Shown here one piece after another: positions 6,329 through 12,544 of a stretch of DNA of 15,653 nt (position 1 is its first letter; the number at the start of each line of letters is the position of its first letter). A model generated the notes under the pieces. It was given only the letters and a program-made list of their open reading frames with translations, had not been told where the DNA came from and made no database searches. The stretch covers positions 1 to 15,653 of the forward strand of contig DJHK01000028.1 of NCBI GenBank assembly GCA_002433065.1, given 5' to 3'. The DNA comes from Chloroflexi bacterium UBA6622 (GTDB lineage Bacteria; Chloroflexota; UBA11872). The position numbers and the translations under genes are program-made.

Positions 6329-7364
6329 CAGCGAGGACTGTGATTAGAGGTGTCGTCAGCGCTTTTATTCGGCCAATAGTGGTGATTTCTCGACCCGTGT
6401 CACGGGCCAAGGCTTGGCTGAGGGCGTTTTGATCTTCCGGAGGTATGGCGATCAGCAGGCCGCCGCTCGTCTGGGCGTCAGCAAGCAAGATTTTGTGTGC
6501 CTCTTCTAACTTTGGATGCCAGCTAACGTCGTCGTTAATAGCATGAAGGTTGCGCATTGTCCCTCCAGGGATGTGCCCCTTTTTGATCAATGGCCAAACA
6601 TCCGGAAGCGCTTGGCACCTGGCAGCATTAATGTCGGCAGAAACACCACTTGCTTCCAACATTTCTTTTAGATGGCCGAGCAGGCCGTAGCCGGTGACGT
6701 CGGTTACCGCGTGGGCGCCGTGCTGGCGCGCGAGCAAAGCAGGTTTTTCGTTGAGTTCTCTCATGGAATCGATGGCGGCTGTCACAGCGTCTGGTCCGGC
6801 TTCATCATGTTTGATGGCAGTGGTTACGATTCCAGTCCCGAGCGGCTTTGTAAGCACCAGCAGATCGTCGGGGCGTGCGCCAATGTTTTGAGTGATGGCA
6901 TCGGGATGTGCTGTACCAAGCACAACAAGCCCGAATTTGGGTTCCGGATCATCGATCGAATGCCCACCGCCGATAACGGCACGTGCTTCAGCGACTTTGT
7001 TCGCTGCGCCTCGCTGAATATCTCCTAGAAGTTCGAACGGAAGCTTATTTCTAGGCCAGCCTGCGAGATTCAGTGCTAGCAGCGGGGTGGCACCCATTGC
7101 ATACAAATCACTGAGCGCGTTGGCAGCCGCTATTTCTCCAAAACTAAAGGCGTCGTCGACAATCGGGGTGAAGATGTCAGCGGACAATACAACTGCTAGA
7201 TCATCGCGAATTCGATAGACGGCAGCATCATCCATGGTCTGCATTCCAACCAAAAGGTCGGGATTGACCATCTGTGGCATCTGGCGCAACACGTGCGCCA
7301 ACTCATCAGGACTGAGCTTGCAGGCTCAGCCGGCGCCGTGCGAGTAATGGGTCAGTTTGTGCAT
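6318..7364 (-). CDS. selD: Selenide, water dikinase (selenophosphate synthetase), itself a selenoprotein: TGA at 7326-7328 read as Sec
   Basis: SelD makes selenophosphate from selenide and ATP, the selenium donor for Sec-tRNA and selenouridine. The product is 348 residues with Sec at position 13. From ATG 7364 the frame reads MHKLTHYSHGAG, then TGA, then ACKLSPDELAHV, and continues to TGA 6318-6320. This matches the E. coli N-terminus YSHGAGCGCKIS, with the catalytic Cys17 position replaced by Sec and the catalytic Lys kept (Lys16). Further family motifs are DDAAVY, LSADIFTPIVDDAFSFGEIA, GGHSID and DVTGYGLLGHL. A standard gene caller would start at TTG 7301 and lose the active site. A TAG directly precedes the ATG, so the start is well bounded. 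Sec-containing SelD is known in several lineages. The gene overlaps the ArsA-family gene. Confidence 0.92.
7281..7301 (-). promoter_or_regulatory. Candidate bacterial SECIS hairpin in selD mRNA
   Basis: In the mRNA, UUGGCGCA (7301-7294) pairs with UGCGCCAG (7288-7281): six perfect pairs, then U-A and a U-G wobble, closing a 5-base loop CGUGU. The loop begins 32 bases after the UGA and has G in its second position. This fits the usual bacterial SECIS description of a short apical loop, an early G in the loop and about 16-37 bases from UGA. SelB would bind this loop. A second, competing 5-bp stem (UGAGC 7328-7324 with GCUCA 7317-7313) includes the UGA itself. The assignment rests on hand folding. 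Confidence 0.65.
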
Positions 7365-7458
7365 CTAAGTGTCCGATGAAACGCATTTGTACGGTAGCGT
7401 AACGTTAGAGGTTATACATCTCGTTATGTAGTTAGGCGAGATTGACGGAACTATAGAC
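7365..7458. promoter_or_regulatory. Divergent promoter region between selD and the secreted HExxH protein gene
   Basis: Both flanking genes read away from this 94-base spacer, so it must carry promoters for the selD-arsA operon and for the plus-strand gene. TATAAC on the minus strand and TTATAC on the plus strand lie in the same AT-rich patch (about 7412-7420) and are -10-like, but I find no convincing -35 partner for either. Confidence 0.4.
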
Positions 7459-8766
7459 ATGCTTTTGGCTGGTTTCTTAACGCTAAGGCGGCGTATTTCG
7501 ATCTCTGTTGTTGCGGCAGTGGTACTAACTGTTGTGGTAAATGGAGTCGCTACAGCTAAGCCAAATTCACCGTTCCGTGTTGCGGGAGGAATGTTCTACC
7601 CGCTCAATGAGGTTACCGGACATGGTTTTGCGGTCCGTAATTATTTTGAGGGGCCTGATTTTTTCGCCACCTATCAAAGTTTGGGTGGGGTTGAAGTTTT
7701 AGGGCCGCCAATATCACGAGCTTGGATTGGAGATGATGGATTTGTCTATCAATTAACACAGCGTGTGCTGATGCAATGGTCACCCAGTGAGAAACGGGTT
7801 CGCATCGCCAAAATTTTTGAGTTGCTCAGCGACCAAGTATTTGAGGAACAGTTGGCAGGTCGTCATATTCCATCGGTTGAGGAGTCAAACGCGGATTCAG
7901 ATGCCTGGGATCGTGCTGAACGGCTCTCTTGGTTGACTGATCAACGTATAGCGGAGACTTTTGCGAACAATCCCTTTGGCGTGCCTGCACTTGAAAAGAG
8001 CATTGAATTTTTTGGATTGCCAATGTCACGCCCTGTCAGAATCGGGCCATTTATCGTCCAGCGGTTTCAGCGAGCGGCGCTACAACACTGGGTTGAACAA
8101 GTTGAACAGGGGCAGCCAATTGGCTCCGTAGTTTTAGTCAATGCCGGTGATGTATTTCGGGAATTCGCAATGCCAATCGATGTACGGATCAAACCACATC
8201 CGGCTTTTGAATGGCGTCTATGGGATGCAAGAGGCGACGTGCCGGTTGAGTCGGGATGGCGCCTGGATGCTGTCACGGTCAGGAGATATCAAGCAGACAA
8301 TGAGCTTCTCCGTGCGCTTGCATTGCTGGAATTGGTTGAAGTGAACGATGTCGCGTTAAAGCTCGCGTCTCAGAAGGCATTAACGATGGAATTTACGGTG
8401 ATGCCGATGGGAACACTGGCGATGTTTACTTCTGCTCCGAGCGTGAAGGTAAATGAACGACTCCGGAATGAAGATTCAAGGATTCTTGCAGCGGTGTTAG
8501 CGCATGAGCTTAGACATTTTGAGGACTACATGCGGGGAATCCTTGTAGCTGGACCAACAGGCTGCCTAGATGCAGAAATCCGGGCGGTTAACAGAGAAGC
8601 CGAGACATGGACACGATTAGTTGGTTCGCGTGGTCTTCATCCGGAACCAAGCAGGCTAGCCCAAATAGAAAATTATCGTGCGACTGTTTACGCCGATGGA
8701 GCGGAAGCAATTGAGGGGTTGGTTAATCGGCTGTACCGCGAGGCATGCGGACATACAGTAAATTGA
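7459..8766 (+). CDS. Secreted protein with two LGxPxS-type repeats and a HExxH metallopeptidase-like C-terminus
   Basis: This 435-residue protein is of unknown function. It begins with a signal peptide (basic LRRRIS, hydrophobic 13-30, likely cleavage after ATA near residue 33). Two repeats follow: YQSLGGVEVLGPPIS with VYQLTQRVLMQW (about 71-107), and EKSIEFFGLPMS with IVQRFQRAALQHW (about 179-211). The pattern resembles the LGFP-like surface repeats frequent in Chloroflexota extracellular proteins. The C-terminal region has LAAVLAHELRHFEDY with HExxH at 349-353, and Glu373 or Glu380 downstream (CLDAEIRAVNREAETW) could be the third zinc ligand. This suggests a zinc hydrolase, probably a peptidase, acting outside the cell; activity is inferred. 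The start is ATG 7459 with a weak CGGAA upstream. It diverges from selD. Confidence 0.75.
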   Translation: MLLAGFLTLRRRISISVVAAVVLTVVVNGVATAKPNSPFRVAGGMFYPLNEVTGHGFAVRNYFEGPDFFATYQSLGGVEVLGPPISRAWIGDDGFVYQLTQRVLMQWSPSEKRVRIAKIFELLSDQVFEEQLAGRHIPSVEESNADSDAWDRAERLSWLTDQRIAETFANNPFGVPALEKSIEFFGLPMSRPVRIGPFIVQRFQRAALQHWVEQVEQGQPIGSVVLVNAGDVFREFAMPIDVRIKPHPAFEWRLWDARGDVPVESGWRLDAVTVRRYQADNELLRALALLELVEVNDVALKLASQKALTMEFTVMPMGTLAMFTSAPSVKVNERLRNEDSRILAAVLAHELRHFEDYMRGILVAGPTGCLDAEIRAVNREAETWTRLVGSRGLHPEPSRLAQIENYRATVYADGAEAIEGLVNRLYREACGHTVN

Positions 8767-8883
8767 TTTCTGTCAGCCAGAAGCTGGATATGCCAGTACC
8801 CTTGTAGTTAGTTGTGCCTCTTGGTGGATGCTTGGATATTGATCTCGTGATGCGGATTCAACTGTTTGCTTTCGGTGGATCTA
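8767..8883 (+). other. Intergenic leader of tyrS
   Basis: These 117 bases separate the secreted protein gene from tyrS. I looked for a T-box leader, which many tyrS genes carry in Firmicutes, and found no T-box core sequence or antiterminator, and the space is too short. GGTGGA (8874-8879) is the likely ribosome binding site, four bases before the ATG at 8884. Confidence 0.45.
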
Positions 8884-10137
8884 ATGGCTGATTCTCTCTA
8901 CGACGAGCTTGTCTCGCGTGGTTTTGTCCATACGGTCACGAATGCTGATGGTTTTGGTGCTGCCCTTGCTCGACAGCAGACTTTTTATGTCGGCTTTGAT
9001 CCCACTGCTAGGAGTCTTCATACAGGCCATTTGATTCCACTAGCTTTGGCGGGCCACCTGGCCCGGGCTGGTCACCAGCCGATTCTATTAGCGGGTGGTG
9101 GCACAGGAATGATCGGTGATCCGACGGATCGTTCCGCGACCAGAGCCATGTTGGAGGTGGAACAGGTTCAGGCCAACACTAAGGCTATTCAGTCTCAGGT
9201 TGAGCGAATGCCTTCGTTGGCCGGGGTAAATGTGGAAGTCGTGAACAATGCTGATTGGCTAAGTGATCTCCGATATTTAGATTTTCTACGGGAGATTGGT
9301 CGCCATTTCAGTGTCAACGAAATCCTTTCGACTGAGACGTATAGAGCTCGATTACAGGATGGTAAAGGTCTCAACTTTGTAGAGATCAATTATCGGCTCT
9401 TACAGGCCTATGATTTTTTGCACTTGTTTCGTGAGCGGGGTTGTTTAGTGCAGATTGGTGGTAGTGACCAGTGGTCAAATATTTTGGCCGGCGTTGATCT
9501 TATTCGGCGTATCGAAGGAGTGGAAGCGTTTGGTCTTGTGACTCCGCTACTTACAACAAGTTCAGGAGAGAAGATGGGGAAGACGAAGGGTGGCGCCCTA
9601 TGGCTTGACCACAAGCTGACCTCGCCATTTGACTTCTATCAATACTGGGTCAATGTGGAGGACATTGCGATTGAGCAAGTGTTTTCCTTATTAACGACAC
9701 TTCCGATGGATGAAATATCGGAGTTGGCGTCAAGAAAAGGCCCGGACACTGCGGTGGTAAAACATCGTTTGGCCAAAGAGGTGACTTCAGTTGTACACGG
9801 CGTGGAGGCGGCGGAGGCGGCCTATGAAGCTGCACAGTCGCTTTTTGGTGCCGGTGCCGGTTCAGTTGATGCCGCACCTGAAACGTATATAAGTGAAGCC
9901 CAGGTTGATTCTGGTCTTAACGTTGTTGAACTATTGGTCACGACTGGACTTGTCGGATCACGAGGAGCTGCGCGACGCCTTGTGAATCAGGGCGGTGCAT
10001 ATGTGAATGAGCAACGCGTTGATCGTCCAGACCGGATCATTGCGACTGCTGACTTCGAGCAAGGGGAAATCTTGCTCCGGTCAGGAAAGAAGCGCTACCA
10101 CCGTGTTCGCCTTAGTGAACAGAACAAGGATGATTGA
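8884..10137 (+). CDS. tyrS: Tyrosyl-tRNA synthetase
   Basis: The enzyme charges tRNA-Tyr with tyrosine. The 417-residue product has the class I signature HTGHL (HIGH motif, 46-49) in a Rossmann core, the tyrosine-binding segments FYVGFDPTARSLHTGH and NYRLLQAYDF, GGSDQWSNI, and the second class I signature GEKMGKTKGG (KMSKS equivalent KMGKT, 230-234). The C-terminal S4 RNA-binding domain is clear (LNVVELLVTTGLVGSRGAAR...). This is the bacterial short TyrS type. The open frame starts at TTG 8866, but the ATG at 8884, with GGTGGA four bases upstream, gives the usual N-terminus MADSLYDELVSRG. The acetyltransferase gene follows after 3 bases, so the two are surely co-transcribed. Confidence 0.95.
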   Translation: MADSLYDELVSRGFVHTVTNADGFGAALARQQTFYVGFDPTARSLHTGHLIPLALAGHLARAGHQPILLAGGGTGMIGDPTDRSATRAMLEVEQVQANTKAIQSQVERMPSLAGVNVEVVNNADWLSDLRYLDFLREIGRHFSVNEILSTETYRARLQDGKGLNFVEINYRLLQAYDFLHLFRERGCLVQIGGSDQWSNILAGVDLIRRIEGVEAFGLVTPLLTTSSGEKMGKTKGGALWLDHKLTSPFDFYQYWVNVEDIAIEQVFSLLTTLPMDEISELASRKGPDTAVVKHRLAKEVTSVVHGVEAAEAAYEAAQSLFGAGAGSVDAAPETYISEAQVDSGLNVVELLVTTGLVGSRGAARRLVNQGGAYVNEQRVDRPDRIIATADFEQGEILLRSGKKRYHRVRLSEQNKDD

Positions 10138-10140
10138 TTA

Positions 10141-10617
10141 ATGAACTGGATAGCTGAGGAGATTCGTGGCGTTGATGACAAAAGTCCAAGCGATGTATGG
10201 GAGCGATTTCTAGCGGCTCTTGATGCCTACTGGAATGAGAGCTTTCCACAGGAAATCAGTCATTCTGATTGGCACGAACTTTATTCGAATCAAATAAAGC
10301 TTCGTCTTGAGAGACATCCAACATGGCTCTGGATGTATGAGAGGGATGGACGGACGCTGGCGCTTACAAACTTTCATTTGGAGGGTGGGGTGGCGCATAT
10401 CGCTGAAGTATGGGTTTCTCCCGAAGCACGACGCTCAGGATTGGGAAAATTTATGGTTGTAGAGATGAAACGAGTGCTGCGTGATTCTGGTATAAGCCGG
10501 ATCGCAGTGACTGTACCTTCGAGCGCAACTGAAAGTTTGGTTTTTTGGAAAAACATTGGTTTTGGAGAGGTCGCTGTGCAACTTGAACGATCCACGTTTG
10601 TTCCGGATCAGTTGTGA
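10141..10617 (+). CDS. GNAT-family N-acetyltransferase
   Basis: This 158-residue protein carries the GNAT fold. Motif A is AEVWVSPEARRSGLGKFMVV (RxxGxGK acetyl-CoA pyrophosphate loop), followed by the helix VEMKRVLRDSG, the strand SRIAVTVPSSATESLVFWKN and the closing IGFGEVAVQLER (the GF...-type motif B end). It transfers an acetyl group from acetyl-CoA to an unknown amine. The first ~60 residues are helical and less typical. It begins 3 bases after tyrS and has no separate promoter. Nothing in the sequence identifies the substrate; the link with tyrS may be only by shared transcription. Confidence 0.85.
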   Translation: MNWIAEEIRGVDDKSPSDVWERFLAALDAYWNESFPQEISHSDWHELYSNQIKLRLERHPTWLWMYERDGRTLALTNFHLEGGVAHIAEVWVSPEARRSGLGKFMVVEMKRVLRDSGISRIAVTVPSSATESLVFWKNIGFGEVAVQLERSTFVPDQL

Positions 10618-10625
10618 CGGGATTG

Positions 10626-10656
10626 CCCGTTTAGTTTTAGCGCGTTGGCAAACGGG
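10626..10656 (+). terminator. Inverted repeat after the acetyltransferase gene
   Basis: CCCGTTT (10626-10632) is the exact inverse complement of AAACGGG (10650-10656), with a 17-base loop, starting 9 bases after the stop codon. A T-rich tail is missing, so it is an imperfect terminator candidate or an mRNA 3' stabilising stem. It lies in an 87-base gap before tag. Confidence 0.4.
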
Positions 10657-10704
10657 ATTCTGGGCTAGTCTCATGGTGCTAGTTGAACTAATTGAGAAGT
10701 AATC

Positions 10705-11331
10705 ATGGTTTCTTCGTCGATGCCATCCGAGATTTCTCGCCGTCGAGTTCCTCTGCGCAAGCTGGTAGCTGCAGAGGACATTAGAGATGCTCAAGTCCGC
10801 GAGGCTCTTGGACAGATAGGTCGGTGTGAGTGGGCTCAACGTCATGATGGATTGACAAAGTATCACGACGACATATGGGGTGAACGGCCTTCTGATGACC
10901 GGGAGTTTTTTGAGAGGCTGATGCTAGAAGTTTTTCACGCCGGCCTCAGTTGGACGCTTATCTGGAATAAGTACGAAGGTTTTCGTCGGGCATATGATGA
11001 CTTTGATATCAAAAAGGTAGCTGCGTACGGGTCGAAAGATGTCGATAGGCTCATGCATGACCCGAACGTTGTTCGTAGTGAGAAAAAGATTGCTGCGGCA
11101 ATAAAGAATGCCCAGCGTGTTCAGGAGATTCAGGATCGTGACGGATCGTTCGAATCGTTTCTAGTCGGATTGCCAGAGAGCAAAGACTCAAAAGTAAAGG
11201 TCCTGTCCAGCACGTTTGCTTTTGTCGGGCCTGGCACTGCACGAGGCTATCTGTCTGCAACAGGCTTGGAAATTCCTCCGCACCATCCCTATTGCTTTAA
11301 GGCTGATAATCCTTCGTGGACTGTTGTTTAG
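10705..11331 (+). CDS. tag: DNA-3-methyladenine glycosylase I
   Basis: This base-excision repair enzyme removes 3-methyladenine from alkylated DNA. The 208-residue protein carries RCEW (Cys41), YHDDIWGERP (Tyr53, His54, Trp58) and LEVFHAGLSW (Glu75), which match E. coli Tag Cys4, Tyr13, His17, Trp21 and Glu38. Near the C-terminus HHPYC gives His193-x3-Cys197, with the spacing of the E. coli zinc ligands His175 and Cys179, so the zinc site looks intact. The N-terminus is about 37 residues longer than E. coli Tag, with a basic, charged stretch before Cys41 and no later start codon that would fit. The helix-hairpin region (DVDRLMHDPNVVRSEKKIAA) is normal. The next gene begins 7 bases after its stop. 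Confidence 0.88.
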   Translation: MVSSSMPSEISRRRVPLRKLVAAEDIRDAQVREALGQIGRCEWAQRHDGLTKYHDDIWGERPSDDREFFERLMLEVFHAGLSWTLIWNKYEGFRRAYDDFDIKKVAAYGSKDVDRLMHDPNVVRSEKKIAAAIKNAQRVQEIQDRDGSFESFLVGLPESKDSKVKVLSSTFAFVGPGTARGYLSATGLEIPPHHPYCFKADNPSWTVV

Positions 11332-11338
11332 TCCGATC

Positions 11339-12373
11339 ATGGCGGTAACGGTTGAACTTGACGATTTGCGCCGATTTTGTCGGATGGTTCTTATCACGCG
11401 TGGGTTAAGCGAGGGGCAAGCAGCGCTCGTTACTGAAGTGATGGTTGAGCAAGATCTTCGCGGCCATGGTCACCATGGGAGCTCGTTGCTGGCTTTGCGG
11501 GTCAAAGATATTGATTCGGGGATAGCTAAAGTCAATGTTGATGTCGAAGTTTTGTCCGATCTTCCAGCCTATACAGCGCTTGATGCTCGTGGGCTACTTG
11601 GCCCTCTTGGTGCTATACGTGCGATGGATGCCTGTATAGAGAAAGCTCACACGCAGGGTATCGCTAGTGCCACCCTGCGGGACATGCCTCACTGGGTGAT
11701 TCCTGCTTATTACAGTATGCGAGCCGCCGCCGAGGGATTAATTGGGCACTGCGTGTGCTACACAAATCCTTCTTTTGCTCCTGTTGGAGGAAATTCTCGT
11801 GTGCTTGGTAACAATCCAATGTCGTACGCGATACCGGCAGATCCTCGCCCACCCATCGTGGTCGATTTTGGCGTGTCAGCATCCACGAATCGGATGCGTG
11901 AAATGGCTGTAGACGGCGAACTTATTCCTGATGATTGGGCCATTGACACGGATGGCAGTCCAATTTCTGACCCTTTGGTGGCGATTGAACGAGGTGTCTT
12001 TCTACCCTTTGGGGAGCATCGAGGCTACGGGCTTGGGTTGGTTCACGAAATTCTTGGAGCGACACTAAATGCTATGCCTATAGGGCTTGAGGGAGTAAAT
12101 GGAAGATTTGGGGCCATGTTTGTTGCAAGTCGTGTTGATGTCTTTCGCCCTGCGAGTGAATTCCTTAAGGATGTAAACCGAGCTCTTGATCTTGTTGTTG
12201 GATCGTCTTCGGTAGACCCGAAGCAGCCTATTCGATACCCGGGTGAGCGATCAGGTACGAAGATGCGGGAAAATCTAGTGCGTGGTCGTGTTGATTTCGG
12301 AAAGGCTGCATGGAATAAGCTTCATGAGGTTTCTGAACTGACGAATGTGGCTATGCCGAGAGCTTGCGGATAA
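11339..12373 (+). CDS. Ldh_2-type (malate/L-lactate dehydrogenase family) NAD(P)-dependent oxidoreductase
   Basis: This 344-residue protein belongs to the Ldh_2 family of NAD(P)H-dependent 2-oxoacid/2-hydroxyacid dehydrogenases (malate, lactate, sulfolactate, ureidoglycolate and other substrates). Motifs in order: DLRGHGHHGSSLL (family RG..SHG, His46), MPHWVIPAYYSM, LGNNPMSYAIPA, VVDFGVSASTN, GELIPDDWAIDTDG, SDP, and LPFGEHRGYGLGLVHEIL. Several positions differ from the usual consensus: HHG for SHG, PHW for NHF and no clear GK after the VDF.xS motif, so the substrate may be unusual. The open frame reaches back to 11216, inside tag, but those 41 residues are a shadow of tag. The ATG at 11339 gives the family's normal N-terminus (VELDDLRRFCRMVL). 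It follows tag by 7 bases, presumably as an operon. Confidence 0.88.
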   Translation: MAVTVELDDLRRFCRMVLITRGLSEGQAALVTEVMVEQDLRGHGHHGSSLLALRVKDIDSGIAKVNVDVEVLSDLPAYTALDARGLLGPLGAIRAMDACIEKAHTQGIASATLRDMPHWVIPAYYSMRAAAEGLIGHCVCYTNPSFAPVGGNSRVLGNNPMSYAIPADPRPPIVVDFGVSASTNRMREMAVDGELIPDDWAIDTDGSPISDPLVAIERGVFLPFGEHRGYGLGLVHEILGATLNAMPIGLEGVNGRFGAMFVASRVDVFRPASEFLKDVNRALDLVVGSSSVDPKQPIRYPGERSGTKMRENLVRGRVDFGKAAWNKLHEVSELTNVAMPRACG

Positions 12374-12511
12374 GCAGATTGTTTCGTGTCTAAACCAGTG
12401 TGATTTATCGACAGGCATTCTTAGGTGTAGATCGTCTTCTGCAAGACAAGAATAAAATTTGGACAACGGGTTATTGGAAAGACAAATCAACTAGCTTTTG
12501 AAGGAAAAGAG

Positions 12512-12544
12512 ATGGTGTTACTCGGTGAGGTGACGCGGAAATAA
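12512..12544 (+). CDS. Putative 10-codon leader ORF coupled to typA
   Basis: AAGGA (12501-12505) sits 6 bases before ATG 12512, a better ribosome binding site than any before typA. The frame encodes MVLLGEVTRK and its TAA shares its last base with the typA ATG (TAATG, out of frame with typA). This suggests translational coupling by termination-reinitiation. It is too short to judge by coding statistics, and a chance origin is possible. Confidence 0.4.
   Translation: MVLLGEVTRK

Noticed and set aside
6318..7301. SelD as a 327-residue protein starting at TTG 7301
   Set aside because: It would lack the catalytic HGAG-(C/U)-x-C-K segment, which is encoded directly upstream in the same frame through a TGA.
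8866..8883. TTG start of tyrS at 8866
   Set aside because: ATG 8884 has a GGTGGA ribosome binding site at a good distance and gives the usual N-terminal length.
8767..8883. T-box riboswitch before tyrS
   Set aside because: The leader is short and lacks a T-box core or antiterminator stem.
11216..11338. Start of the Ldh_2 gene at 11216 inside tag
   Set aside because: Those 41 residues are a frame shadow of tag; ATG 11339 gives the normal family N-terminus.
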